Position numbers and translations under genes: made by a program
Notes under the pieces: generated by a model
What the model was told of the DNA's origin: nothing
Database searches by the model: none
The model's input: the letters and a program-made list of their open reading frames with translations, nothing else
In this document: positions 1 to 7,657 of the stretch, piece by piece
Layout: every line of letters starts with the position of its first letter
How positions within the stretch are numbered: the first letter of the stretch is position 1
IMG/VR virus record: IMGVR_UViG_3300008267_000189
Coordinates: 1-64,000 of that record
Source of the DNA: a virus
DNA length: 64,000 bases
Strand: one strand, 5' to 3'

Positions 1-369
1 TTCAGCGACAGACATACGACCTTCTAGTGTATCAATGTCGAATTCAGCTGTTGTCATGCGAGATTGCAACATAGACTCTGCTGCTTGAGCACGAGACTCT
101 TCGTAATCGATATCAGATTCTAAAATAGAAACTGCTGAACTTAATTCAGATTCAGTTACGTATCCGGTATCTAATTGATCAATTAATTGTTGCAAACTAG
201 AATCGCCTGCAATTCTTGCAACTTCTTCAGCAGATACTGCAGAAATTCTTGCAGATTCTTCAGCAGATAAAGCAGATTCTCTTACAGATTCTTCAGCATC
301 AATTTGATCATCAAAATAATCGATAACCTCGGGCGCTAAATGTTTCTTTTTAATTCGTAAATCGGACAT
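1..369 (-). CDS. Helical virion-type protein, 5' part only
   Basis: This gene starts at 369 on the minus strand and runs off the window after 123 codons without a stop. A good ribosome binding site (TGGAGGAAAAC) sits directly before the ATG. The visible part is Ala/Glu/Ser-rich with heptad-like repeats (ALSAEESARIS followed by AVSAEEVARIA), as in coiled-coil stalks of phage fibre or structural proteins. It lies downstream of the capsid gene but behind a terminator, so it probably has its own promoter (see 414-431). A structural role is inferred from context and composition; no family is recognised. Confidence 0.7.
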   Translation of the reverse strand, partial: MSDLRIKKKHLAPEVIDYFDDQIDAEESVRESALSAEESARISAVSAEEVARIAGDSSLQQLIDQLDTGYVTESELSSAVSILESDIDYEESRAQAAESMLQSRMTTAEFDIDTLEGRMSVAE

Positions 370-386
370 GTTTTCCTCCATTGGTT

Positions 387-407
387 TTTTGGGGAATTAC
401 CCCAAAA
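387..407 (-). promoter_or_regulatory. Hairpin in the leader of the 1-369 gene
   Basis: A perfect 8-bp inverted repeat (TTTTGGGG and CCCCAAAA around a 5-base loop) lies about 18 bases upstream of the start codon at 369. On the coding (minus) strand no T-run follows, so it is not a typical terminator. It could stabilise the mRNA 5' end or influence access to the ribosome binding site. Confidence 0.45.
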
Positions 408-413
408 CATTGT

Positions 414-431
414 CACATATAAAAGTTTATT
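414..431 (-). promoter_or_regulatory. Possible late-type promoter motif
   Basis: Read on the minus strand this is AATAAACTTTTATATGTG. It closely resembles the AATAAATCTTTATATA motif that precedes several virion gene blocks on the plus strand in this window. It lies 45 bases upstream of the start at 369 and just after the capsid-gene terminator, where a promoter would be needed. This assignment is by similarity only. Confidence 0.3.
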
Positions 432-480
432 TCTCCATATGTAGATTGGTTTATAATTAGATGTTTAGAATGTTTTTTCT

Positions 481-517
481 TAAAAAATATGGGATAGAAT
501 TACTTCTACCCCATATT
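481..517 (-). terminator. Rho-independent terminator after the capsid gene
   Basis: On the minus strand a 14-position stem (AATATGGGGTAGAA with TTCTATCCCATATT, one internal mismatch, 4-base loop) is followed immediately by TTTTTT. It begins about 10 bases after the capsid protein stop codon and should end the capsid operon transcript. Confidence 0.85.
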
Positions 518-526
518 AATTATTTA

Positions 527-1921
527 CTAAGAAAGTTGACCGGTAATATTATCGATCAATACGTTTTTACGAGGCTGATAACCAGCAAGACATAGGAAAC
601 GGAAGTGAGCTTCAGGCAAACTAAGATCATTGATTGCCATTTTCAAACGAGAATACGGAGACAATTGATGAATTCCCCAAGTATTTGCTTGAATCAAGAA
701 ACCAGTCACTGACCCTGGACTGCGGAAGCCAAGATCCGTAAATACCGTAGATGCTCCACCAGCAGCTTTTACACGACCAACAAATTTGGCAGAAGCAGCA
801 GATCCACCAGCTTCAGAACGATAAACGTTAAAATATTTAGCACCATTATTAGTAATGGTTACAGTAATTTTATCGCCAGCAGCAGAAGTATGTGAAGCAG
901 CAGGAGAAGCAAGAGATTCTCCTCTTTCATTTACAGCTGTTACATAATAAGTATAAGCTCCGGCAGGAAGAACTGAATTAGCATCAGCAGGAGAAGCAAG
1001 AACTGGCGCAGCAGGAGCTGCAAGAGAACCAGAACGTGCACGAGCCGGTCTAGTTTTACCAGAAACAAATCTTGAAGCTTCTAAAGAAACTAAAGCAGAA
1101 GAAGTCCATTGTTGTCTTAGTTCAGCACCTGTTTTAGACTGAGCACTTCCGCTAAGAACAATTCTTTCTTTTGCATGAGCAATTTTGTTATATTGAGCAA
1201 GAGAAATAGGATCTAACACAAGCTTATCAGCAGAACCGTGATTCATAGCAGAACGAACTGCGGCATCTTCTATAGTAGACTGTGTAAGTGTACCATCAGC
1301 AGAAAGAACCACTGTTTGATCAGAGCCGTATTCGGCAAACATAAGATCTTGGGTATTAGCCATTGCGTCACTCATACGAATTTGAGCATCAACACCAACC
1401 ATATTTGGAACATCAGCAATAGAGCTAGGATCTCCAGTGAAAAAACCATCAGAAGAGAATGAAGCCTGACCTTGGAAAAGATCAATTTCAATATCACCAG
1501 AAAGTTTCGCAGCAGCATCAGAGGCAGCACGATCTTCAGCTTTTACACCGTCAAAAGCACCAATCATATTAGCAGCAATAGAAACACGACGCATTGTAGA
1601 ATAATAAGCCATTGGAACTACAGCACGTACATAGTTTGAAGTATCTTCTTCTCCAATACCACCTTCATACTGAGCAGATCCACCAAAAATACCGTAATCA
1701 AGTTGACGGTTAAATTGGATTAATTGAGATTTAGAATCTTTACTATCAAGCATTTTTTGAAGCTTAATATGAGAATCATCCCAAGTAACATTTTGCATAA
1801 CAGGAGAAAGATCTTCTACCTGTAATGCTGCACCTTGAGTAAGACTATCTGGAGTGGCATTGTAGCTGCCAACTTCTAGTGCCTTAACTAGTTGTTGTAA
1901 TTGTTCGACAGTGTTCGACAT
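527..1921 (-). CDS. Major capsid protein (HK97 fold) with FN3/Ig-like insertion
   Basis: This 464-residue protein is probably the main shell subunit. Its N-terminus (about residues 19-45, containing YNATPDSLT and ALQVEDLSPVM) and C-terminus (SPYSRLKMAINDL, then FLCLAGYQPRKNVL) follow the pattern of capsid proteins of SPO1/Twort-type myoviruses. Residues about 303-405 form a beta-rich immunoglobulin/FN3-like segment (AYTYYVTAVNERGESLAS, then KYFNVYRSEAGG) inserted before the C-terminal capsid strand, as in Twort-type phages. It follows the scaffold-like gene by 9 bases and has a purine-rich ribosome binding site (AGGAGG). A terminator directly follows. The fold assignment comes from remembered family patterns, not a search. 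Confidence 0.82.
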   Translation of the reverse strand: MSNTVEQLQQLVKALEVGSYNATPDSLTQGAALQVEDLSPVMQNVTWDDSHIKLQKMLDSKDSKSQLIQFNRQLDYGIFGGSAQYEGGIGEEDTSNYVRAVVPMAYYSTMRRVSIAANMIGAFDGVKAEDRAASDAAAKLSGDIEIDLFQGQASFSSDGFFTGDPSSIADVPNMVGVDAQIRMSDAMANTQDLMFAEYGSDQTVVLSADGTLTQSTIEDAAVRSAMNHGSADKLVLDPISLAQYNKIAHAKERIVLSGSAQSKTGAELRQQWTSSALVSLEASRFVSGKTRPARARSGSLAAPAAPVLASPADANSVLPAGAYTYYVTAVNERGESLASPAASHTSAAGDKITVTITNNGAKYFNVYRSEAGGSAASAKFVGRVKAAGGASTVFTDLGFRSPGSVTGFLIQANTWGIHQLSPYSRLKMAINDLSLPEAHFRFLCLAGYQPRKNVLIDNITGQLS

Positions 1922-1930
1922 GGATTCCTC

Positions 1931-2605
1931 CTATTTTGAAATTAAGTGTTTAATTTTTTCTACACTTCCGTTTTGTAAGTAAAAATTGTTTATAGCATCT
2001 CTATCAGACTTGGACAATGATTGAAAATCAAGAGCTTTTAATTTAGCAGTTACTTCGCCTTTTGACATTTCAGAAATATCAAAAACCTCTACTTCATTTT
2101 CTTCCGATTTAGCAATAAAACTAGTAGCTGTAATTGCTTTTTGAGTCGGAGCTTTTTTTGAAGAGAAAAGTTTGCTTACAAGATCATTTAAAGTTTCAAG
2201 ATTTTTTTTCAACTCTTTATTTTCTTGAGCCAGGGATTGTTCAGATTTTTTTACTGACATATCTCCACATTTCTCTATTTCTATTTCTACTTCTTGATCT
2301 TCTTTTTTATCGTCTTTTTTGTCTTCTTTTTTAGAATCTTTTTTTTCTTTTTCTTCCTTTTCTTCTTCTTTTTCTTCCTCAGATTTAGTCATCATGACTT
2401 TTTTAAGAGAAGAATAATGAGCTTCAATTTCATTTTTACTCATAGAAGCATAAAGATCGTCAATTGTTTCAAATTCTTCAGAACCAACCTCTGCCGGTTC
2501 TTCAACTATTTGATTTTTTTCGTTTTTTGTAATGCTTTCCAAGGTTCTTTCAAATTCCTGTTCTACTTGGAGGAGCATTTCATCAACTTGTGCTTTTGTA
2601 TACAT
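1931..2605 (-). CDS. Scaffold-like acidic/coiled-coil protein
   Basis: The 224-residue product is very rich in Glu and Lys. A strongly charged stretch lies around residues 75-115 and a coiled coil follows it, ending near the SSKKAPTQ linker. It has no cysteine-rich or enzymatic motif. Its place directly upstream of the major capsid gene in the same operon is the usual place for a head scaffold (core) protein, and charged helical proteins are typical there. Function is inferred from position and composition. The T-rich complement strand produces false open frames here. Confidence 0.55.
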   Translation of the reverse strand: MYTKAQVDEMLLQVEQEFERTLESITKNEKNQIVEEPAEVGSEEFETIDDLYASMSKNEIEAHYSSLKKVMMTKSEEEKEEEKEEKEKKDSKKEDKKDDKKEDQEVEIEIEKCGDMSVKKSEQSLAQENKELKKNLETLNDLVSKLFSSKKAPTQKAITATSFIAKSEENEVEVFDISEMSKGEVTAKLKALDFQSLSKSDRDAINNFYLQNGSVEKIKHLISK

Positions 2606-2638
2606 GTCGAGTCTCCTTTATATGTTAGTAGAAAAAAA

Positions 2639-3028
2639 TTAAGCACCCTTAGTTGGCCACATGACATTGTGACGTTGCTCTTCAGCAGAATCAGCAGCTG
2701 TTTCAGCATCAGCAAGAGTTGCATCTTCACCAATTTTAAGAGCAACACCTTGTTTTGCAAGCTCCATCATCACCTTGGCAACTTCAGTATGAGTAGCTAC
2801 AGCGTTATCGATTGCAAGTTTAACTTCATGAGGTGCGAAAGAATCTAGAGGATTTCCAAAAACATCTTTAGAAACCGCATCTTTTGCTTCAATTTTAATT
2901 GATATGCTAGAATCAATAGCTAATTTTGTTCCTTTAGCTAAATCAGATTGAACAACAGAAAAACCTCTTTTTTCAAGAGATGATTTAAGTTCACGGGCCA
3001 TTGCTTGTGATTTTGCTTTGCTTAACAT
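2639..3028 (-). CDS. Small conserved-looking head-operon protein
   Basis: This 129-residue protein is the first gene of the capsid operon, with a strong AGGAGG ribosome binding site. Its N-terminus is basic (LSKAKSQAMARELKSSLEKRG), its centre contains DVFGNPLDSFAPHEVKLAI, and its C-terminus is Ala/Glu-rich. I do not recognise a family. A role in head assembly or in decoration is possible from its location only. Confidence 0.65.
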   Translation of the reverse strand: MLSKAKSQAMARELKSSLEKRGFSVVQSDLAKGTKLAIDSSISIKIEAKDAVSKDVFGNPLDSFAPHEVKLAIDNAVATHTEVAKVMMELAKQGVALKIGEDATLADAETAADSAEEQRHNVMWPTKGA

Positions 3029-3100
3029 AAAAAAATCCTCCTATAATATAGAAATTGTGTATCAACGAACTTTCAACAGTTTAGTATAAATTATTAATTC

Positions 3101-3116
3101 TCATATATAAGAATCT
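3101..3116 (-). promoter_or_regulatory. Possible late-type promoter for the capsid operon
   Basis: On the minus strand the sequence AGATTCTTATATATGA resembles the AATCTTTATATA motif found before other virion genes. It lies about 75 bases upstream of the operon's first start codon at 3028. The match is imperfect. Confidence 0.3.
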
Positions 3117-3118
3117 AA

Positions 3119-3127
3119 TGATATTAT
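3119..3127 (+). promoter_or_regulatory. Extended -10 element TGATATTAT
   Basis: This has the same TG-A-TATTAT form as the elements before other genes in the window. It faces the protease gene at 3198 and lies in the divergent intergenic region. No convincing -35 is visible. Confidence 0.35.
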
Positions 3128-3167
3128 GTAGTTACAATTAAATATTTTTACCAAATTTAATGAAAAT

Positions 3168-3180
3168 AAATCTTTATATA
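3168..3180 (+). promoter_or_regulatory. Late-type promoter motif AAATCTTTATATA
   Basis: This is one of at least seven plus-strand copies of an AATAATCTTTATATA-like motif in intergenic positions. Here it ends 17 bases before the protease start codon, with an AGGA ribosome binding site between them. The motif differs from a sigma70 -10 box and is mainly associated with virion genes. Confidence 0.5.
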
Positions 3181-3197
3181 CAAGCACAGGACATAAA

Positions 3198-4931
3198 ATG
3201 AGCAAAAATACTATAATCGATGGAATTGCGGCTTCCGAGCATATTGATTCTTCAGGAGAGTCTTTAAGTATCGAGGGAATGGACACTTCTAGTTTAGGAG
3301 GTCCGGACTCTATACTAAACTGGGAGCATGGATCAAAGGATCGCCCTGGTCAAGTTGTTGGCAAGGTAACTTTTGCCAGAAAAATCATGAAAAAGGAAGA
3401 CGCTAAATCAGAAAGAGAGCTTTATTTTTGGAATAAAGCAAAAAAACCTTTTGTTTACATTAAAGCCGAATTATTTGATGGACTAGGCCATTCTGGCGCA
3501 GAGGATGTGGCCGCCATGTTAAAATATAAGAATAAAGACAAGGGCGAAGATAGCAGGCTTGTTGTAGGGTTTTCGATAGAAGGTGGTAAAATTGAAAAAA
3601 AAGGCATGCTTGTAACAAAATCCATTGCAAGAGATGTTGCCATTACCGTCAAGCCTTGTAATAAGATATGTGATGCAGAGGTTATTGAAAAAGACGTTTC
3701 TGATGATTTTCTTTACAAAAATCAAAATTTCGATTGTGAAATTATAAACAATGAATTATCAATAAATTCAACAGCTTTTAGATCAATGCTACTAGATAGT
3801 ATTAAAAAAAGCGAATGGAAACCTTCTAAAGAAGATAAAGAACAAATTAAAGAATTAAAAATAAATTCTAAAGCAAAACAATTAATTGAAAAATATAATA
3901 CAGATAACAACATGAGAAAAGCTCTTATTGCTGGCATGATATCGGGATCTCCTGATTCAAGAACAGGAACAGCAGCCTTGACTTCTGAACATTTAGAAGG
4001 TAAACTAGAAAAACCTTTCAGATCAAAATCTCAACGTAAATTTGCCTATGCCAACCCTGAAAAATTTGGCGGCAAAGAAGGTATAAAAGAATGGGAGAGT
4101 AAAACTTCTAAAAAATTGCCTGAAAAAGTTAAAAAATCTAAAAAGCTAGAAAAAAATGTTCCTTCTTTAGAATATACAAAAATAGCCGGCGAAAATATTC
4201 CTCGACAAGATGTTAAAAAAGTAACCATGGAAAACCCTTATGGATCTGGTCAAATGTATCAGGAAGATAAAAAATACCCAAGGGGTCTAAGAGGTCTGGT
4301 TAGATTTAACAAAGATAAACAAAAAAGTTCTGCTTATGATATAAGTTCAAGCTCTAGTAGGCCTGATCAAACACAGAACCAGATGGTTCGAGCAAGAAAA
4401 AAACAGATGCAAATGGAAGAACAAGGGAAAGAAGCCCCAAAACCAGGCAAAGGAAACTATCCTACAACCGAACAGCACGAGTCGTTGCATCATCACCTAA
4501 ATAGGTTTGAAATTAAAAATCCTCAAAATGATAATTCTCAAGATTTAAGAAATTCATTAATAAGACACTCACTGGGATATTTTCATCCCGAAGCAGTAAA
4601 AGCCGTTCAGAGATACTTAATGGATAATCCAGCATATAAGAAAAAAACTCCAGAAAAAATAAACGAAGAAACACTCACTCATTTATCAGACTATAGAACC
4701 GACCCTGTAAAAAGGGAGGCTATTAAAAAATATAGCAGAATAACACACCCTGAAGAATTAAACAGATTTGATACTAGCATTAAGTCGTCGTGGAAAAATC
4801 TAATACCTGATGCAAAAGATATCTCGTCCGAACATTTGCAGCATATACATAACAGATTTTCAAGTGATAAGCCTGAGAATGTAGATAAATTTTATAAACA
4901 ATTAAGACAAAGCTTTAAAGATGAAAAGTAA
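3198..4931 (+). CDS. Prohead maturation protease fused to a long polyvalent C-terminus
   Basis: Residues about 1-165 match the pattern of the phage prohead serine protease family (gp21/SPO1 type), which cleaves scaffold and capsid proteins inside the prohead. There is a WEHG motif with candidate catalytic His44, and VVGFSIEGG with candidate catalytic Ser126, followed by the strand VAITVKPCNK. The protein is 577 residues, far longer than the usual roughly 200. The extra part holds a FRSKSQRKFAYANPEKFGG motif (residues about 274-292) common in small phage-packaged domains. It also has a KYPRGLRGLVRF segment and an HESLH (HExxH-type) motif at 427-431 that could bind metal. The extension may be cleaved off and stay in the head. 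It is the first gene of the plus-strand block and overlaps the Nudix gene by 11 bases. Confidence 0.72.
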   Translation: MSKNTIIDGIAASEHIDSSGESLSIEGMDTSSLGGPDSILNWEHGSKDRPGQVVGKVTFARKIMKKEDAKSERELYFWNKAKKPFVYIKAELFDGLGHSGAEDVAAMLKYKNKDKGEDSRLVVGFSIEGGKIEKKGMLVTKSIARDVAITVKPCNKICDAEVIEKDVSDDFLYKNQNFDCEIINNELSINSTAFRSMLLDSIKKSEWKPSKEDKEQIKELKINSKAKQLIEKYNTDNNMRKALIAGMISGSPDSRTGTAALTSEHLEGKLEKPFRSKSQRKFAYANPEKFGGKEGIKEWESKTSKKLPEKVKKSKKLEKNVPSLEYTKIAGENIPRQDVKKVTMENPYGSGQMYQEDKKYPRGLRGLVRFNKDKQKSSAYDISSSSSRPDQTQNQMVRARKKQMQMEEQGKEAPKPGKGNYPTTEQHESLHHHLNRFEIKNPQNDNSQDLRNSLIRHSLGYFHPEAVKAVQRYLMDNPAYKKKTPEKINEETLTHLSDYRTDPVKREAIKKYSRITHPEELNRFDTSIKSSWKNLIPDAKDISSEHLQHIHNRFSSDKPENVDKFYKQLRQSFKDEK

Positions 4932-5307
4932 CAGAATCGCAATTGGATTAATTGTAAATCAAGAAAATAAAATGTTGATGGGAAAAAGAAACGACACAGA
5001 TAAATGGACAATCCCAGCCGGACATATAGAAGAAAATGAGTGTCCTTTTGCTGGAATGGGAAGAGAGCTTAAAGAAGAGACAGGGCTAGATGCTAAAGAA
5101 ATAAAAATGATCAGAGCAGGTTTTGAGGATGGATTACTGCTTTATTTATTTGAAATAAAAACAGACTCTGAACAAAAAATTGATACTTCCGGTGATCCGG
5201 ATAAAGAATGCAATGATTGGACGTATGAAGATCCGTTTGATCATATTTATGAATTACATGTACCAGCTCATAAGAACTGGGCATTAAAACACTGGGCAAA
5301 TAGGTAA
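4921..5307 (+). CDS. Nudix hydrolase
   Basis: The 128-residue protein carries a complete Nudix box, G-x5-E-x7-REL-x-EE-x-GL, at residues 34-56 (GHIEENE, then RELKEETGL), preceded by the usual WTIPAG. Nudix enzymes cleave nucleoside diphosphates linked to another group, using Mg2+ held by the REx2E glutamates. The substrate cannot be told; candidates include ADP-ribose, damaged dNTPs and NAD-derived compounds. It starts inside the last codons of the protease gene, so the two are translationally coupled. Confidence 0.88.
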   Translation: MKSNRIAIGLIVNQENKMLMGKRNDTDKWTIPAGHIEENECPFAGMGRELKEETGLDAKEIKMIRAGFEDGLLLYLFEIKTDSEQKIDTSGDPDKECNDWTYEDPFDHIYELHVPAHKNWALKHWANR

Positions 5308-5312
5308 AATTT

Positions 5313-5636
5313 ATGAATTACGAAATTGTAGGACTGGTTCTTGCTGCTTTATTTATGATAAGTGGAGGAGTAGCTACTCTTTATAAAATGATCAATTCTT
5401 TAAGAGAAGAAAGAGATCGTGAAAATGAAAAATTATTAAAAGAAGCAAAAGAATATACCGATGTAAAATGTCAATCTTTAGAACAAGAGCTTGTTCATCA
5501 AAAAGATAAACATGAAGGTAAGATAGCAGAACTTTCTGATAAAATAGAACAATTAAGAGAAGAAATGAGAAGACATCATAGCCAGCTAGTAGAGCTTCTC
5601 ACTAAAATGATAGATAAAACGCATTTTAAGGATTAA
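5313..5636 (+). CDS. Small membrane-anchored coiled-coil protein (holin-like layout)
   Basis: The 107-residue product has one N-terminal transmembrane helix (residues about 5-24, VGLVLAALFMISGGVATLY). A long charged coiled coil follows to the C-terminus. This layout is seen in BhlA/UviB-type holin-like proteins and in some spanin subunits. No sequence signature decides between them, and the endolysin is far away at 31769. It may instead be a structural membrane-interacting protein. It overlaps the convergent gene at 5626 by 11 bases. Confidence 0.6.
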   Translation: MNYEIVGLVLAALFMISGGVATLYKMINSLREERDRENEKLLKEAKEYTDVKCQSLEQELVHQKDKHEGKIAELSDKIEQLREEMRRHHSQLVELLTKMIDKTHFKD

Positions 5637-5910
5637 AACCTAGTTCTTTTGCTCTGGTCACACTAAGAGTTCCTCGGGCCTCGCCAGCTCTTTTGGTTCT
5701 CTCGTAGTCTATGGTTTTAAAATTAACAAAAGTACCTTTGGGAATTACTATTTCAAAAACAGTACCATCCTCAGGATCTTGAAAAGCTTTTCCAACACCG
5801 ATCATTTCTAAACAATCTTCCATAACATTGTTTAATTCTTTTAGTTCATTTTTTAAACTTTCAACTTTTTTTGATACTTCAATAAAATTTTTTTGTTCAT
5901 TTGTAAGCAT
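5626..5910 (-). CDS. Hypothetical protein with N-terminal coiled coil
   Basis: The 94-residue protein has an N-terminal coiled coil (residues about 5-35). A beta-rich C-terminal half follows, containing FQDPEDGTVFEIVIPKG and ERTKRAGEARG. An AAGGAG ribosome binding site precedes the ATG on the minus strand. It is a single minus-strand gene among plus-strand virion genes and converges on the 5313 gene. I do not recognise its function. Confidence 0.65.
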   Translation of the reverse strand: MLTNEQKNFIEVSKKVESLKNELKELNNVMEDCLEMIGVGKAFQDPEDGTVFEIVIPKGTFVNFKTIDYERTKRAGEARGTLSVTRAKELGFNP

Positions 5911-6010
5911 GTATTCTCCTTGATTTTTTTATATACTAAACTAATTCTATGTTTGTGTCAAATAAAAAATATATGCAATATTTTCAATTACTTATCATAT
6001 AATTTATCAA

Positions 6011-6029
6011 TAATAATCTTTAAATCATA
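6011..6029 (+). promoter_or_regulatory. Late-type promoter motif TAATAATCTTTAAATCATA
   Basis: This copy of the recurrent AATAATCTTTA motif lies in the 163-base intergenic region 5911-6073, about 50 bases upstream of the start at 6074. Apart from this motif and the ribosome binding site (TAGGAG) the gap shows nothing else. Confidence 0.45.
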
Positions 6030-6073
6030 GTACGTTACAACGTTACGGTTAACCCCGTTCTATAGGAGAAAAA

Positions 6074-6514
6074 ATGATTAGCCAAAGTGAAGAACGTGTA
6101 TTAGCTATTGCTATTACAAACGCAAAACTTGCCAGTGAAATTGTTGTAAGAGTTATTGACAGTACTCCGGCAGATGCTGCAGCTGCTCAGGAAATTCTTG
6201 ATATAATTTCAAGTTCTGAAAAAGAAGAAAAACAAATTGAAGAATATCTTATAGTTGCGCTTACTAGTCGTCGTCATGGAAAGGAGATTTCTGATAAATT
6301 AAAATTGATAGTCCAATGCCTAGAGCTTCAAGCGGCAGACTTAATAGCAAATAATATTGAATTAAATGAAAAACAAGAGTTACTTACTCCTCTTAGTGAA
6401 GAAACAAAAGAAAGACTAGTAATTGCAATGGCAAATAGATCTATAGCAAAATCTGTTGCTGATAAAATCGACAATGCTATAGCTGCTGCTGCTGCAATTC
6501 CCGACGCTGTATAA
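6074..6514 (+). CDS. Triple-repeat helical protein
   Basis: The 146-residue protein consists of three related helical repeats. They begin near residue 5 (SEERVLAIAITNAKLASEI), near residue 52 (KQIEEYLIVALTSRRHGKEI) and near residue 112 (ETKERLVIAMANRSIAKSV). Each repeat has a [L/I]A[I/L]xxR-like core followed by a linker, and two of them end in an Ala-rich stretch. It has a TAGGAG ribosome binding site. The own late-type promoter and location within the virion block suggest an abundant structural or decoration protein; this is inference. Confidence 0.7.
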   Translation: MISQSEERVLAIAITNAKLASEIVVRVIDSTPADAAAAQEILDIISSSEKEEKQIEEYLIVALTSRRHGKEISDKLKLIVQCLELQAADLIANNIELNEKQELLTPLSEETKERLVIAMANRSIAKSVADKIDNAIAAAAAIPDAV

Positions 6515-6687
6515 TGGAAAAATCTGATTTAATGAGGGCTTTAATCAAAGGAATGTTTAAAAAGACAGATCCTGAGAAGCCCTTGTTGAACGAAAAACAG
6601 CAAAAATCCGAGTCGGAGGATCATATTTTTAAGTCAAATCAATCATTCCAAGTAGTTAGAAAGAAAATAGTAAGAAAAAAGGATTAA
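6514..6687 (+). CDS. Small basic hypothetical protein
   Basis: This 57-codon frame starts at the ATG that overlaps the TAA of the previous gene (TAATG), which indicates translational coupling. The product is charged, with Lys-rich ends (MEKSDLMRALIKGMFKK and VVRKKIVRKKD). Its stop overlaps the stop region of the convergent kinase gene. I do not recognise its function. Confidence 0.55.
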   Translation: MEKSDLMRALIKGMFKKTDPEKPLLNEKQQKSESEDHIFKSNQSFQVVRKKIVRKKD

Positions 6688-7226
6688 ATTTTATAATTTT
6701 TTTCTAGAATATCTAATATTTGATCTTTAATATCAAAAATTTTATCATCTTCATCAAATTTTATTAATTTAATATCAATGCCTTGAGATATTGAATAATT
6801 ATTTATGTTTTTAAAAAAATTATAAGAATCTAAAACACTAGAAGATTCAGGTATCTCTTTGAATCTGCCTGCAGAAAAAACCAAAGTTTCAGGCAATAAA
6901 AAAAAATGAACAGAACCATACTTATGGTTTATATCTTGCTCTTTTCTTAATAATTCTCTACAGTTATCATCTAAGGATAGTATACTTAATCCTTTTTTTA
7001 TATTGTCTTGAAACAAAGAAAGGATAGAGTTTTCTTTTAAAATAACGCAATTACTATTTTCTTCTAATAAAATATCCTGTAATTTCAATTTGTTGTCATC
7101 TATACCATTCATTTCTTTTAAATCAAATTTTTTATCTTTTAAATACTTACGGATTTCTCTGGCCACTGAGGTTTTGCCTGATTTGTCTATACCATCTATG
7201 TAAATACATCTTATTTTTCTTGACAT
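6684..7226 (-). CDS. Thymidylate-kinase-like P-loop kinase
   Basis: The 180-residue protein starts with IYIDGIDKSGKTS, a Walker A motif in the exact context of dTMP kinases (residues about 8-20). It then follows a nucleoside-monophosphate-kinase layout with a YGSVHFFLLPE strand in the middle. dTMP kinase makes dTDP from dTMP and would act after ThyX (62826) in dTTP synthesis. The canonical dTMP-kinase motif DRY/F is not evident, so the substrate is uncertain. The gene is reversed relative to its virion neighbours. It has its own extended -10 only 7 bases from the ATG. Confidence 0.68.
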   Translation of the reverse strand: MSRKIRCIYIDGIDKSGKTSVAREIRKYLKDKKFDLKEMNGIDDNKLKLQDILLEENSNCVILKENSILSLFQDNIKKGLSILSLDDNCRELLRKEQDINHKYGSVHFFLLPETLVFSAGRFKEIPESSSVLDSYNFFKNINNYSISQGIDIKLIKFDEDDKIFDIKDQILDILEKNYKI

Positions 7227-7233
7227 GTAATAT

Positions 7234-7242
7234 ATAATATCA
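7234..7242 (-). promoter_or_regulatory. Extended -10 TGATATTAT, leaderless start
   Basis: On the minus strand the sequence TATGATATTATATATTAC runs straight into the ATG of the kinase gene. The -10 ends 7 bases before the start codon, so transcription would begin at about the A of the ATG. There is no Shine-Dalgarno sequence. It overlaps the plus-strand late-type motif at 7241-7252. Confidence 0.55.
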
Positions 7243-7252
7243 TAATCTTTAA
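7241..7252 (+). promoter_or_regulatory. Late-type promoter motif CATAATCTTTAA
   Basis: This copy of the AATCTTTA motif lies 15 bases before the start at 7268, with a TAGGAG ribosome binding site between. It shares bases with the divergent kinase promoter on the other strand. Confidence 0.45.
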
Positions 7253-7267
7253 GACATAGGAGCGCCC

Positions 7268-7657
7268 ATGAAATTATCAGTTAAGTTCTTGAAAAATGTA
7301 GCAAATGTAAATACTTTTCAATATACATCTCAGTGGAATATCTCTGAAGGATCTTCTCAAATTTTATATTTTCAATTTGTTGATAAACTTAAAGATGATT
7401 TAAGATATATGAGTCAAGCAATTGTTATTGACGAAGTAGCGGTAACATTTTTAAATATAGATGAAGCTTCGGAAATTATAAAAATAGCGACACAAGTTTT
7501 CCCTGACGACAAATCAATCTGGTGTATTACATTAGCAAATGATGAAGTTCCAAATTCTGGAGCTGCAAAATTTTCTATAACAGAGGATGGACAAGAGCGC
7601 AGGTTCAGAGTAGAACAAGCTATTTCTGTTGATCTTCTTGATGCAGGGAGTTGTTAA
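7268..7657 (+). CDS. Virion-block protein of unknown function
   Basis: The 129-residue product is mixed alpha/beta with a beta-rich start (SVKFLKNVANVNTFQYTSQW) and no recognisable motif. It leads a block of neck/connector-like genes and has a TAGGAG ribosome binding site. Its stop overlaps the next start (TAATG). A small head-tail junction or tail protein is possible from context. Confidence 0.6.
   Translation: MKLSVKFLKNVANVNTFQYTSQWNISEGSSQILYFQFVDKLKDDLRYMSQAIVIDEVAVTFLNIDEASEIIKIATQVFPDDKSIWCITLANDEVPNSGAAKFSITEDGQERRFRVEQAISVDLLDAGSC

Noticed and set aside
387-407. Terminator on the plus strand
   Set aside because: No plus-strand gene lies upstream, and the sequence after the stem is AAAACATTG, not a T-run.
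2294-2848. A 184-residue plus-strand frame, very rich in Phe, opposite the scaffold gene
   Set aside because: It is the complement of the Glu/Lys-rich coding sequence on the minus strand. It has no ribosome binding site and an implausible composition.
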